64,000 nt of DNA from Rhodoferax sp. (GTDB lineage Bacteria > Pseudomonadota > Gammaproteobacteria > Burkholderiales > Burkholderiaceae_C): positions 1 to 64,000 of the forward strand of contig JAGOUM010000002.1 of the NCBI GenBank assembly GCA_018061265.1. The letters are read 5' to 3'. Below, in pieces: positions 12,691-21,513 of the stretch. Position 1 is the first letter of the stretch. Every line of letters starts with the position of its first letter. The notes beneath the pieces were generated by a model. It saw only the letters and a program-made list of their open reading frames with translations. It was not told the DNA's origin and did no database searches. A program made the position numbers and the translations under genes.

Positions 12691-12870
12691 ATGTCTGCCT
12701 CATTTCGGCTTGTTCCTGTTCTTGTATTGGTGATGTGTTTGCAGGCCTGCGCCGTGGTGGCGATTGCTGATGCGGCAGTGACAGTGGTGGCCACGGGTGT
12801 CAAGGTCACAGCAAAAACGGTGGGCGCTGTGGCTGATGTGATCATTCCAGACCGGTCCGAGAATGACTGA
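12691..12870 (+). CDS. Small lipoprotein (NF038104-like)
   Basis: A 59-residue predicted lipoprotein, below most annotation cut-offs. A hydrophobic signal peptide (residues 6-19) ends in the lipobox LQAC, with C20 as the lipidated residue. The short mature part is rich in Ala, Val and Thr and ends in VADVIIPD. This composition matches small lipoproteins of unknown function in Burkholderiales (NF038104 type, from memory). It lies divergently from coaBC and upstream of the sulfhydrylase gene. Function unknown; it probably faces the periplasm, anchored in a membrane. Confidence 0.7.
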   Translation: MSASFRLVPVLVLVMCLQACAVVAIADAAVTVVATGVKVTAKTVGAVADVIIPDRSEND

Positions 12871-12941
12871 AGGTCGATATTCGACGCGGCAAAAACTCCT
12901 GAAAAATGGGCACTTGAACTTCAACTCCTAAGGCAATCTTC

Positions 12942-14219
12942 ATGCAATTCGAGACATTGGCTGTGCACGCCGGTTACACCCCTGACCCGACCACCAAGGC
13001 AGTCGCCGTGCCGATCTACCAGACGGTGGCCTACGCTTTTGACGATACCCAGCATGGTGCCGACTTGTTCGATCTCAAAGTCGCGGGCAATATTTACAGT
13101 CGGATCATGAACCCGACCTGTGGCGTACTGGAAGCCCGAGTTGCTGCGCTTGAAGGCGGCATCGGGGCGTTGGCGGTGGCCTCGGGCATGTCGGCCATTG
13201 CCTATGCCATTCAGACCATCACCGAAGCGGGTGACAACATCGTCTCAGCGTCCACCCTGTACGGCGGAACCTATAACCTGTTTGCACACACCTTTGGGCA
13301 AATGGGCATCGAGGTACGCTTTGCCGACTACCGTGACCCGGCATCGTTTGCTGCGCTGATTGACGAACGCACCAAGGCGATTTATTGCGAATCGGTGGGT
13401 AACCCATTGGGCAATGTGACCGATCTGGCAGCACTTGCCAAAGTCGCCCACACCCATGGCATCCCGTTGATCGTTGACAACACGGTGCCCAGCCCGTACC
13501 TTTGCCGTCCGTTCGAACATGGCGCAGATATCGTGGTGCACTCGATGACCAAATACCTCGGAGGCCATGGCACCACCCTGGGTGGCGTGATTGTTGACTC
13601 CGGCAAATTTCCTTGGGCGGAGCACGCCCAGCGCTTCAAGCGCCTCAACGAGCCGGACGTCAGTTACCACGGTGTTGTCTACACCCAGGCGCTGGGTGCA
13701 GCGGCTTATATCGGTCGAGCCCGTGTGGTGCCTTTGCGCAACATGGGCGCAGCGCTCAGTGCCACCGCGGCGTTCCAGCTGTTGCAAGGAATCGAAACAC
13801 TGGCCTTGCGCATGGACCGCATTTGTGACAACGCCCTGAAAGTGGCAAGTTACCTGCAAAAACATGGCAAAGTGGGCTGGGTCAACTACGCTGGATTGCC
13901 TGAGCACCCTGATCACGCCTTGGCGAAAAAATACCTTGGCGGGCGGGCATCTGGAATCATCAGTTTTGGCTTGCGGGCCAGCGACAGCCTGCAGGCGGGT
14001 GCACGTTTTCAGGATGCCCTCAAGCTCTTTACCCGTCTGGTAAATATCGGAGATGCCAAGTCACTGGCCTGTCACCCGGCGTCGACGACGCACCGTCAAC
14101 TCAACCCTGAAGAACTGGCAAAAGCCGGGGTAAAACCGGATATGGTGCGTTTGTCCTTGGGCATTGAGCACATCGATGATTTGCTTGAGGATCTGGACCA
14201 AGCCCTGGGTGCGGTCTGA
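12942..14219 (+). CDS. metY: O-acetylhomoserine sulfhydrylase (MetY type)
   Basis: A 425-residue PLP enzyme of the Cys/Met metabolism family. MetY-type members convert O-acetylhomoserine and sulfide to homocysteine, the direct sulfhydrylation route to methionine. The N-terminus MQFETLAVHAGY is typical of long MetY proteins, and the PLP lysine is in HSMTKYLGGHG. The length favours MetY over the 390-residue MetB/MetZ. It has its own 71-bp leader behind the small lipoprotein gene, with AAGG before the ATG. I see no riboswitch. Confidence 0.9.
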   Translation: MQFETLAVHAGYTPDPTTKAVAVPIYQTVAYAFDDTQHGADLFDLKVAGNIYSRIMNPTCGVLEARVAALEGGIGALAVASGMSAIAYAIQTITEAGDNIVSASTLYGGTYNLFAHTFGQMGIEVRFADYRDPASFAALIDERTKAIYCESVGNPLGNVTDLAALAKVAHTHGIPLIVDNTVPSPYLCRPFEHGADIVVHSMTKYLGGHGTTLGGVIVDSGKFPWAEHAQRFKRLNEPDVSYHGVVYTQALGAAAYIGRARVVPLRNMGAALSATAAFQLLQGIETLALRMDRICDNALKVASYLQKHGKVGWVNYAGLPEHPDHALAKKYLGGRASGIISFGLRASDSLQAGARFQDALKLFTRLVNIGDAKSLACHPASTTHRQLNPEELAKAGVKPDMVRLSLGIEHIDDLLEDLDQALGAV

Positions 14220-14232
14220 CCAATCCAGAATC

Positions 14233-14520
14233 TCAGCGGCTGCGACCGAGCATGGCCATGCGTTCACCGACAAACGAAAAGGCAAAGGCCAGTGCCTCAT
14301 TGACCGATTCGTCAATTGCATGGCGCTCTTTTTCTGTCAGATAGAACATCATGTCGACATCATGGCGAACATAACGCGCCGGCAAACGATTGAGCGCCAC
14401 ACAGGCAACATCTGCAAGCATGTCGGCGCTATAGTTCGGGTACTGGGATGCCCGGCTTGCCACATCTTCAAACACAATACGTTCAAAATAGTTGTGAACC
14501 TGTTCAAAATTGATATTCAT
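14233..14520 (-). CDS. ComFB family protein (possible c-di-nucleotide receptor)
   Basis: A 95-residue protein of the late competence ComFB family. The start is MNINFEQVHNYFERIVFEDV, and the conserved core is CVALNRLPARYVRHDVDMMF. ComFB proteins have been described as receptors for cyclic di-nucleotides in cyanobacteria and Bacillus, but the role in betaproteobacteria is unclear. The ATG at 14520 fits the family; an upstream extension to 14562 was rejected. It converges on metY. A cyclic-di-GMP enzyme lies elsewhere in this window, but no link between the two is shown. Confidence 0.75.
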   Translation of the reverse strand: MNINFEQVHNYFERIVFEDVASRASQYPNYSADMLADVACVALNRLPARYVRHDVDMMFYLTEKERHAIDESVNEALAFAFSFVGERMAMLGRSR

Positions 14521-14772
14521 ATCCGGCGTGCGTGTCACGGTGCTGAGTTGGTGAAGCTGCAACGGTAGCAGTTCGTTTGGCGGGTGGCAAGACCTTGTTT
14601 TCGATATTTTTGATGCTGAAAGGCAACTAAATAGCTACAAAACCTGTAGCAATGTACCATTTTGAGATATAGTCCACGAAAATTGATTGGAAGTTGTTGC
14701 GCATGCACTGATGATCATTGCGTGTAGTACCTGCCTGATGCCAGACCACCCACACCCAAGGAGATTTGCCCC

Positions 14773-15084
14773 ATGAGTTCAAAAGAAAATGTCGCCATTG
14801 GTCAATTGCTGAGTTTGCTTGAGTCGCGTTACGCGATTCGTGTGTTGTGGGCTCTGCGTGACGGGCATCCACAGACATTTCGTCATTTGCAGGACAGCGT
14901 GGGAGGCATCACGCCCAACACGCTCAACACCCGAATCAAGGAACTGCGCGAGGCCGAACTGATCACGCATGGCAATAAAGGCTATCTGGTCACACCCAGC
15001 GGTGCCGACTTGCTTAAGCGCATGGGTGACCTTTCTGCTTTCGCCACCAAGTGGGTCGCCAGTCAGGCAAAAAAAGCCGTCTGA
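14773..15084 (+). CDS. HxlR-like winged-helix transcriptional regulator
   Basis: A 103-residue single-domain winged-helix protein. The segment SRYAIRVLWALRDGHPQTF leads into the recognition region GGITPNTLNTRIKELREAELI, typical of HxlR-like regulators. The C-terminal part, ATKWVASQAKKAV, is short and has no ligand domain. An AAGGAG site precedes the ATG. It lies 52 bp upstream of the FKBP gene, which it may share a transcript with. Target genes unknown. Confidence 0.78.
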   Translation: MSSKENVAIGQLLSLLESRYAIRVLWALRDGHPQTFRHLQDSVGGITPNTLNTRIKELREAELITHGNKGYLVTPSGADLLKRMGDLSAFATKWVASQAKKAV

Positions 15085-15136
15085 TTTCCTCCCAAGTCTC
15101 TTTTCTTCAACCGCTGTCGGATGACAGGTGATTCCT

Positions 15137-15493
15137 ATGACCATGACAACCACTGAATCCGGACTGATCTACGAAGACTCGCTTGTGGGTGAAGGTGAAA
15201 TGGCGACCGTCGGCAAAGAAGTCAAAGTCCACTATACGGGCTGGCTCTTTCAGGACGGTGAACAAGGTGCCAAGTTCGACTCCAGCAAGGACCGCCAAAG
15301 TCCTTTTATCTTTAATCTGGGTGCAGGTATGGTCATCAAGGGTTGGGATGAAGGGGTGGCCGGCATGCGTGTGGGCGGCAGCCGCATGTTGATCATTCCC
15401 TCGGCGCTGGGTTACGGTGCACGTGGTGCTGGTGGTGTCATACCGCCTGACGCCACTCTGAAGTTTGACGTCGAACTTCTGGCCGTCCGTTAA
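15137..15493 (+). CDS. FKBP-type peptidyl-prolyl isomerase
   Basis: A 118-residue single-domain FKBP catalysing cis-trans isomerisation at prolyl bonds. The core carries VKVHYTGWL, GAGMVIKGWDEGVAGM, IPSALGYGARGAGGVIPP and the closing LKFDVELL, covering the whole FK506-binding pocket. No signal peptide, so cytoplasmic. I chose the ATG at 15137 behind AGGTG; a GTG nine bases earlier is possible. It lies just upstream of the grpE-dnaK-dnaJ chaperone operon. Confidence 0.92.
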   Translation: MTMTTTESGLIYEDSLVGEGEMATVGKEVKVHYTGWLFQDGEQGAKFDSSKDRQSPFIFNLGAGMVIKGWDEGVAGMRVGGSRMLIIPSALGYGARGAGGVIPPDATLKFDVELLAVR

Positions 15494-15562
15494 CTGCGAC
15501 TGCTGGTCCAGGGTGTCCCTGGCATCCAGGACGTCCCGGCTGGCTTGCGCCTGAAATTTGTG

Positions 15563-15589
15563 CTTGAGGGTCTTGAAATGACGCCATCC
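15563..15589 (+). promoter_or_regulatory. Candidate sigma-32 heat-shock promoter for grpE
   Basis: CTTGAGG (15563-15569), 12 bp, then CGCCATCC (15582-15589). This is close to the sigma-32 consensus CTTGAAA and CCCCATNT, and sits 43 bp before the grpE start. The call is by eye. Confidence 0.5.
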
Positions 15590-15631
15590 GCCTCCACGTC
15601 ATTTCATCTTTGTATTTAAATACCCCGCCGA

Positions 15632-16219
15632 ATGACCGACTCAAAATCACCGTCCTCGCAAAATGAGGCAAGTGCAAATCAGGCATCTGCTGGAACTCCA
15701 TTCCAGCAAGACCCACAGAACATCGTTGATTCTCTGGCCAATTTTGAGGCCGAGGCTCTGGCAAAGTGCCAGGCTGAACTGGCCGAACTTCAAGGCAAAA
15801 GTGCAGACCTGGCTGACCAGTTCTTGCGTGCAAAGGCAGATACAGAGAATGTGCGTCGTCGTGCTGAGGACGAGGTCTCAAAGGCCCGGAAGTTCGCCCT
15901 CGAGAGTTTTGCTGACAGCCTGTTGCCGGTGATCGACAGTCTGGAGGCTGGCCTGAACGTCAAGGACGCCAGTCTGGAGACCATCCGCGAAGGCGCCCAG
16001 GCGACGCTGCGTCAGTTGCTGTCCGCACTGGAGCGCAACAAAGTGATTGCGATCGACCCGGCACCGGCCAGCAAGTTTGATCCGCACCTGCACCAGGCGA
16101 TCAGTGTTGTGCCATGCGAGCAGGAGAGCAACACGGTCGTGACGGTGCTGCAGAAGGGTTACCTGATCTCCGAGCGTGTGTTGCGCCCGGCACTGGTCAC
16201 TGTCTCTGCGCCAAAGTAA
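15632..16219 (+). CDS. grpE: Nucleotide exchange factor GrpE
   Basis: A 195-residue GrpE, which releases ADP from DnaK. A disordered Ser/Gln-rich tail (1-35) is followed by the long dimerising coiled coil with [19 protein letters not shown] (about 68-87), and then the beta domain that contacts DnaK, including [12 protein letters not shown]. First gene of the grpE-dnaK-dnaJ operon, with a sigma-32-like promoter about 43 bp upstream. The Shine-Dalgarno is weak. Confidence 0.95.
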   Translation: MTDSKSPSSQNEASANQASAGTPFQQDPQNIVDSLANFEAEALAKCQAELAELQGKSADLADQFLRAKADTENVRRRAEDEVSKARKFALESFADSLLPVIDSLEAGLNVKDASLETIREGAQATLRQLLSALERNKVIAIDPAPASKFDPHLHQAISVVPCEQESNTVVTVLQKGYLISERVLRPALVTVSAPK

Positions 16220-16289
16220 GTCCAACGACCGGCTTGAAATGCGGCCAGTCATCCACAAGTTATACACATCTGAAATTTAGGAGTTCATC

Positions 16290-18245
16290 ATGGGAAGAAT
16301 CATTGGTATCGATCTGGGCACCACCAACAGCTGCGTGGCCATCATGGAAGGGAACACTCCCAAGGTCATTGAGAACGCCGAAGGTGCACGCACCACACCG
16401 TCCATCATTGCCTACCAGGAAGATGGCGAAGTGTTGGTGGGTGCTTCTGCCAAGCGTCAGGCGGTCACCAACCCGAAAAACACTTTGTACGCCGTCAAGC
16501 GGCTGATTGGCCGCAAGTTCACTGAAAAAGAAGTACAAAAAGACATCGACCTGATGCCCTACAAAATTGCCGCGGCCGACAACGGCGACGCCTGGGTGGA
16601 AGTGCGCGGCAACCGCATGGCGCCACAGCAGATCAGCGCCGACGTGCTGCGCAAGATGAAGAAAACTGCGGAAGATTACCTGGGCGAAGCGGTGACCGAG
16701 GCGGTGATCACCGTGCCCGCTTACTTTAATGATGCGCAACGCCAGGCCACCAAAGACGCCGGACGCATCGCCGGGCTGGACGTCAAACGCATCATCAATG
16801 AGCCAACCGCTGCGGCGCTGGCCTTTGGCCTCGACAAGAACGAAAAAGGGGATCGCAAGATTGCGGTGTACGACCTCGGCGGTGGCACGTTTGATATCTC
16901 GATCATCGAAATCGCCGATGTCGATGGTGAAAAGCAGTTTGAAGTGCTCTCCACCAACGGCGACACTTTTTTGGGCGGCGAAGACTTTGACCAGCGCATC
17001 ATCGATTTCATCATTGCCGAGTTCAAGAAAGAGCAAGGTGTTGATCTAGGCAAAGACGTGCTGGCCTTGCAGCGCCTCAAGGAAGCCGCCGAGAAAGCTA
17101 AGATTGAACTCTCCAGCAGCGCCCAGACCGACATCAACTTGCCCTACGTCACGGCGGATGCCTCTGGACCGAAACACCTCAACATCAAGCTGTCGCGCGC
17201 CAAGCTCGAGTCGCTGGTAGACGAACTGATCGAGCGCACCATTGCGCCCTGCCGCACTGCCATCAAGGACGCCGGCGTGAGTGTGGGTGACATTCATGAC
17301 GTGATTCTGGTGGGGGGCATGACCCGTATGCCCAAGGTGCAGGAGAAAGTCAAGGAACTGTTTGGCAAGGAGCCGCGCAAAGACGTTAACCCGGATGAAG
17401 CCGTGGCCGTGGGTGCGGCCATTCAGGGCCAGGTGCTCAGTGGTGACCGCAAGGACGTGCTGCTGCTCGATGTGACGCCGCTGTCGCTCGGTATCGAGAC
17501 GCTGGGTGGTGTCATGACCAAGATGATCACCAAGAACACCACCATTCCGACCAAGTTTGCGCAAACTTTCTCGACCGCGGACGATAACCAGCCAGCCGTG
17601 ACCATCAAGGTGTATCAGGGCGAGCGCGAAATCGCCACGGGCAACAAGTTGCTGGGCGAATTTAATCTGGAGGGCATTCCGCCCGCACCGCGTGGCTTGC
17701 CGCAGATCGAAGTGTCATTTGACATCGACGCCAACGGCATCTTGCATGTGGGCGCCAAAGACAAAGGCACCGGCAAAGAAAACAAGATCACCATCAAGGC
17801 CAACTCGGGTCTTAGCGAAGCCGAGATCCAGCAAATGGTAAAGGACGCCGAGCTCAATGCCGCAGACGACAAGAAAAAGCTCGAACTGGTGCAAGCCCGT
17901 AACCAGGCCGAGGCCAGCATGCACAGCGTGAAGAAGAGCCTGACCGAGTACGGCGACAAGATTGATGCCGGCGAGAAGGAGAAAATCGAGGCTGCCATGA
18001 AAGACCTTGAAGAAGCGCTCAAGGGCAGCGACAAGGCCGCCATTGAAGAAAAAAGTAATGCGCTGATGACAGTGAGTCAGAAGTTGGGCGAGAAAATGTA
18101 CGCCGACATGCAGGCCAAGGAAGGTGCTGAGGCACAGGCCGCTGCGGGAGCACAGGCATCAAATGGCGGTGCGTCTCAGGGTGCCAGCGCGGCGCAGGAC
18201 GACAATGTGGTCGACGCTGAAGTCAAAGAAGTCAAGAAACCCTGA
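16290..18245 (+). CDS. dnaK: Chaperone DnaK (Hsp70)
   Basis: A 651-residue Hsp70. The ATPase domain (1-385) starts [16 protein letters not shown] and includes the phosphate loop [11 protein letters not shown]. The linker [16 protein letters not shown] leads to the substrate-binding domain and an alpha-helical lid, and the tail ends EVKEVKKP, close to the usual EEVKDKK. A TTAGGAG site precedes the ATG. A CTTGAAA box at 16233-16239 has no convincing -10 partner, so transcription probably comes mainly from the grpE promoter. Confidence 0.98.
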   Translation: MGRIIGIDLGTTNSCVAIMEGNTPKVIENAEGARTTPSIIAYQEDGEVLVGASAKRQAVTNPKNTLYAVKRLIGRKFTEKEVQKDIDLMPYKIAAADNGDAWVEVRGNRMAPQQISADVLRKMKKTAEDYLGEAVTEAVITVPAYFNDAQRQATKDAGRIAGLDVKRIINEPTAAALAFGLDKNEKGDRKIAVYDLGGGTFDISIIEIADVDGEKQFEVLSTNGDTFLGGEDFDQRIIDFIIAEFKKEQGVDLGKDVLALQRLKEAAEKAKIELSSSAQTDINLPYVTADASGPKHLNIKLSRAKLESLVDELIERTIAPCRTAIKDAGVSVGDIHDVILVGGMTRMPKVQEKVKELFGKEPRKDVNPDEAVAVGAAIQGQVLSGDRKDVLLLDVTPLSLGIETLGGVMTKMITKNTTIPTKFAQTFSTADDNQPAVTIKVYQGEREIATGNKLLGEFNLEGIPPAPRGLPQIEVSFDIDANGILHVGAKDKGTGKENKITIKANSGLSEAEIQQMVKDAELNAADDKKKLELVQARNQAEASMHSVKKSLTEYGDKIDAGEKEKIEAAMKDLEEALKGSDKAAIEEKSNALMTVSQKLGEKMYADMQAKEGAEAQAAAGAQASNGGASQGASAAQDDNVVDAEVKEVKKP

Positions 18246-18284
18246 TTTGCGGACTTGATTTCTGTTGTTGATCCCAACAACATG

Positions 18285-18319
18285 CGCCGCGTTGATCGCC
18301 AGTTGGCTTCAACGCGGCG
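18285..18319 (+). terminator. Hairpin between dnaK and dnaJ
   Basis: An 11-bp perfect stem, CGCCGCGTTGA (18285-18295) with TCAACGCGGCG (18309-18319), and a 13-nt loop, followed by TTTGTATT. The T run is interrupted, so partial termination or mRNA processing that lowers dnaJ relative to dnaK is more likely than full termination. Confidence 0.6.
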
Positions 18320-18348
18320 TTTGTATTCAAACCAGGCACGAGTAGACC

Positions 18349-19485
18349 ATGGCTAAACGAGATTACTACGAGGTTTTGGGCGTACCCAAAAACGCCTCCG
18401 ACGACGAAATCAAAAAGGCGTATCGCAAGCATGCGATGAAGCATCACCCTGACCGCAACCAGGGTGATGCCGCAAAAGCCGCTGAAGAAAAATTCAAGGA
18501 GTGCAAGGAAGCCTACGAAATGCTCTCCGACCCGCAGAAACGCGCGGCCTACGACCAGCACGGATTTGCCGGCGTTGACCCCAATATGCGCGGTGGCCCA
18601 GGCGGTGCGGAAGCCTACGGCGGTTTTGCTGAGGCGTTTGGCGATATTTTTGGTGACATGTTTGGCCAGCAACGCGGGCGCGCCGGTGGTGGCCGGCAGG
18701 TTTACCGCGGCAGTGACTTGAGCTACGCCATGGAAGTCACTCTGGAAGAAGCCGCAGCGGGCAAAGACGCACAAATCCGTATCCCAAGCTGGGACAACTG
18801 CGACACCTGCCACGGCAGCGGTGCCAAGCCGGGCACGCAGGTCAAGTCCTGCGGTACCTGTGGTGGTAGCGGTTCGGTTCAAATGCGCCAGGGCTTCTTC
18901 AGCGTGCAGCAAACCTGCCCGACTTGCCGTGGAACCGGAAAGGTCATTCCGGAGCCTTGCCCCGCCTGCCATGGCCAGGGCAAGATCAAAAAACAAAAGA
19001 CGCTGGAGGTCAAAATTCCGGCCGGCATCGACGGCGGTATGCGCATCCGTAGCGCCGGCAATGGTGAGCCTGGCACCAATGGCGGCCCACCAGGCGACCT
19101 GTACATTGAAATCCGCCTCAAGAAACACGACATTTTTGAGCGCGACGGCGATGATCTGCACTGCTCGGTGCCGATCAGCATCATCACGGCCACCTTGGGT
19201 GGTGAAATTGATGTGCCAACACTCGCTGGCAAGGCGGCCATCGACATCCCGGAAGGCACACAGACCGGCAAGCAGTTCCGGCTGCGCGGTAAGGGTATCA
19301 AAGGTGTTCGTTCGAGTTACCCGGGTGACTTGTACTGCCACATCCTGATCGAAACACCGGTCAAGCTGACCGAGCATCAGCGCAAACTGCTGCGCGAATT
19401 GGATGAATCGCTGAAAAAGGGTGGTGCCAAGCACTCACCCACAGGTGACAGCTGGACAGATCGGCTCAAGAGCTTTTTCAGTTAA
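18349..19485 (+). CDS. dnaJ: Chaperone DnaJ (type I Hsp40)
   Basis: A 378-residue type I DnaJ that stimulates DnaK ATPase and delivers substrates. The J domain (1-70) has the HPD motif in [10 protein letters not shown] Gly/Phe-rich region follows, then four zinc-binding repeats ([32 protein letters not shown]), then the C-terminal substrate-binding domains. It is separated from dnaK by a strong hairpin and followed by a clear terminator, which closes the operon. Confidence 0.97.
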   Translation: MAKRDYYEVLGVPKNASDDEIKKAYRKHAMKHHPDRNQGDAAKAAEEKFKECKEAYEMLSDPQKRAAYDQHGFAGVDPNMRGGPGGAEAYGGFAEAFGDIFGDMFGQQRGRAGGGRQVYRGSDLSYAMEVTLEEAAAGKDAQIRIPSWDNCDTCHGSGAKPGTQVKSCGTCGGSGSVQMRQGFFSVQQTCPTCRGTGKVIPEPCPACHGQGKIKKQKTLEVKIPAGIDGGMRIRSAGNGEPGTNGGPPGDLYIEIRLKKHDIFERDGDDLHCSVPISIITATLGGEIDVPTLAGKAAIDIPEGTQTGKQFRLRGKGIKGVRSSYPGDLYCHILIETPVKLTEHQRKLLRELDESLKKGGAKHSPTGDSWTDRLKSFFS

Positions 19486-19523
19486 GTCGACCAACGGGCG
19501 AAGGCCTGGCCATCGCACCCCCC

Positions 19524-19564
19524 ATGCCGCGCAATAATCTCCGGACTGCGCGGCATTTTCTTTT
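19524..19564 (+). terminator. Rho-independent terminator after dnaJ
   Basis: A 10-bp perfect stem, ATGCCGCGCA (19524-19533) with TGCGCGGCAT (19547-19556), followed by TTTTCTTTT. It explains why the upstream in-frame ATG at 19524 is not the start of the next gene. Confidence 0.85.
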
Positions 19565-19583
19565 CAACACTGGAGTCAACCCT

Positions 19584-20948
19584 ATGGGTGTCAGCATCAC
19601 ATTTCTGGGCGGTGCAGGTACCGTGACCGGGTCCAAGTACCTGGTGAAACACCAGGACCACAGCCTGCTGGTCGATTGCGGCCTGTTTCAGGGCTACAAA
19701 CAGTTACGCCAGCGTAACTGGACACCGTTGAGCATCGCCCCTGGGCAGATTGATGCGGTGGTGCTGACCCATGCCCATCTGGACCACAGCGGCTATTTGC
19801 CCTTATTGGCCAAAGAGGGCTTTACCGGCAAGGTCTACGCAACGCCCGGCACCCGTGATCTGTGCCGCATCCTGCTGCCCGACAGTGGACATATTCAGGA
19901 AGAAGACGCCGAGTTTGCCAATCGGCACAACTTCAGCAAACATGCGCCGGCACTGCCCCTGTACACCCGGCAGGACGCGCTCGATGCCCTGCCACTGATC
20001 AAAACCGTGGCTTTTGGCAAGACCTTCTCACCCATTCCCGGGTGGAAGGCGAGCTTTTCGCCGGCCGGGCATATTTTGGGGGCAGCCAGCGTGCTGCTGG
20101 AGGTGGCGGGTCGGCGCATCTTATTTTCTGGTGATCTGGGCCGACCCGACGACCTGCTCATGAGTCCACCCCAGAATGCCCCGCAAGCCGACACCGTGCT
20201 CATCGAATCCACTTACGGAGACCGAACCCACCCGCACGAAGACATGTTGGCCGAGCTGGCGCCAGCCCTGCAGCGGGTGGCCAAGCGCGGTGGCGTGGCG
20301 GTGGTGCCGGTGTTTGCGGTGGGGCGGGCGCAAGCCCTGCTGCACGCCATCCACCTGCTGAAACTCAAGGGCGAGTTGCCCGAGTCGCTGCCGGTGTTTC
20401 TGGACAGCCCGATGGCGGTGCATACCACCCATCTTTTCGAGAGCCATCCGGGTGAACACCGGCTGAGCCAGCACGACACACGCGCGCTAACACATAACGC
20501 CACCATGATCAACAGCACCGACGAGTCCCGCGCACTGGCCAGCCGCCATGGCCCCATGGTCATCCTGTCGGCCAGCGGCATGGCCACTGGTGGCCGTGTG
20601 CTGCACCACCTGGCGCATTACGCAGGCAACCATCGCAACATGATTATTCTGACGGGCTACCAGGCACCCGGCACGCGCGGCGGCACCCTGGCCAGCGGTG
20701 CCAGAACCGTGCGCATTCACGGGCGCGATGTCGAGGTCAACGCCGAGGTGGTGCAAATGCAATCCGCCTCGGCCCATGCAGACGCCAACCAGTTGCTGAC
20801 CTGGCTGCGCACCATGCCCAAGGCACCCGATCAGGTGTATGTGGTGCACGGCGAAGCCGGACCAGCCGACACCTTGCGCAGCCGTATCGTGCGCGAGCTG
20901 GGCTGGCGAGCCCAGGTGCCAGAGCAGGGGTCGACCTGGCCGACCTAA
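19584..20948 (+). CDS. MBL-fold/beta-CASP hydrolase (RNA-specificity domain)
   Basis: A 454-residue metallo-beta-lactamase fold protein with an inserted beta-CASP domain and C-terminal RMMBL region, the architecture of CPSF73/Ysh1-like proteins that act on RNA. The zinc motif THAHLDHSG is present, with further ligands in HTTHLFES, SGMATGGRV and SAHADANQLL. Many bacterial members have no proven role; exo- or endoribonuclease activity is inferred. The ATG at 19584 follows TGGAG and gives MGVSITFLGGAGTVTGS. An earlier ATG lies in the dnaJ terminator. Confidence 0.85.
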   Translation: MGVSITFLGGAGTVTGSKYLVKHQDHSLLVDCGLFQGYKQLRQRNWTPLSIAPGQIDAVVLTHAHLDHSGYLPLLAKEGFTGKVYATPGTRDLCRILLPDSGHIQEEDAEFANRHNFSKHAPALPLYTRQDALDALPLIKTVAFGKTFSPIPGWKASFSPAGHILGAASVLLEVAGRRILFSGDLGRPDDLLMSPPQNAPQADTVLIESTYGDRTHPHEDMLAELAPALQRVAKRGGVAVVPVFAVGRAQALLHAIHLLKLKGELPESLPVFLDSPMAVHTTHLFESHPGEHRLSQHDTRALTHNATMINSTDESRALASRHGPMVILSASGMATGGRVLHHLAHYAGNHRNMIILTGYQAPGTRGGTLASGARTVRIHGRDVEVNAEVVQMQSASAHADANQLLTWLRTMPKAPDQVYVVHGEAGPADTLRSRIVRELGWRAQVPEQGSTWPT

Positions 20949-20962
20949 TCTACTATCACTTT

Positions 20963-20996
20963 TGCAGCTGTTAGCGCTTATTGGTAAAGCGCTAAC
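20963..20996. repeat. AGCGCT hairpin repeat, copy at left edge of island
   Basis: A 10-bp perfect stem, GTTAGCGCTT (20970-20979) with AAGCGCTAAC (20987-20996), and loop ATTGGTA, preceded by TTGCAGCT. The arm and loop closely match the copy at 34222-34246. No T run follows on either strand. Confidence 0.6.
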
Positions 20997-21035
20997 GACC
21001 TGAAACGCTCTAAAGATTGCAGACGCTCCGATGGA

Positions 21036-21491
21036 TTACAGCATCAAACGTTGCCGCGCCGACGCATACTCACCTTTCAGCCGCGCCACCAGTTCGGCCG
21101 TGCTTCGAACCCCGGTCACCGCGCCAATGCCCTGCCCGCAACCCCAGATGTCTTTCCAGGCTTTGGATTTGTCGCCCGCAAAATTCATTTTGCTCGGGTC
21201 GCTTTCGGGCAAATGATCCGGGTCCAGGCCGGCGGCTCGAATGCTGGGTGCCAGGTAGTTGCCATGCACGCCGGTAAACAGGTTGCTGTACACAATGTCG
21301 TCCGAGTTGCCGTCCACAATCGCCTGCTTGTAGGCGTCAGACGCCCGCGCCTCGTGGGTGGCGATAAACGCCGAGCCGATGTAGGCAAAGTCAGCACCCA
21401 TGGCCTGCGCGGCCAGCACCACACCCTGAATCAGCTCAAGACCAATGGTGCCGAAACTGTCAAAAATCTTGTCAAGGTGCGGGGCAATCAA
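21036..21491 (-). pseudogene. Truncated nitronate monooxygenase (C-terminal half)
   Basis: The C-terminal part of a nitronate monooxygenase/2-nitropropane dioxygenase-type flavoprotein. VLAAQAMGADFAYIGSAF is the FMN-phosphate region, followed by the family C-terminus through WKDIWGCGQGIGAV. Whole proteins are about 320-380 residues; only about 150 remain. The FMN barrel half and the catalytic His region are missing, and the first 20 residues fit the family poorly. The frame starts 22 bp from the amylosucrase stop. The last 106 nt recur, diverged, at 33656-33761. Confidence 0.8.
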
Positions 21492-21513
21492 TCACTCTGA
21501 TGCGCCGCGAGCC

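Noticed and set aside
12871..12941. SAM-type riboswitch before the sulfhydrylase gene
   Set aside because: The 71-bp leader is too short and shows no conserved riboswitch core.
15508..15522. Hairpin CCAGGG/CCCTGG after the FKBP gene as a terminator
   Set aside because: The loop is only 3 nt and no T run follows on either strand.
16233..16262. Second heat-shock promoter directly before dnaK
   Set aside because: CTTGAAA is present, but no CCCCAT-like -10 occurs at a correct distance.
18232..19434. A 400-codon open frame opposite dnaJ
   Set aside because: Antisense shadow of dnaJ caused by GC-rich codon bias.
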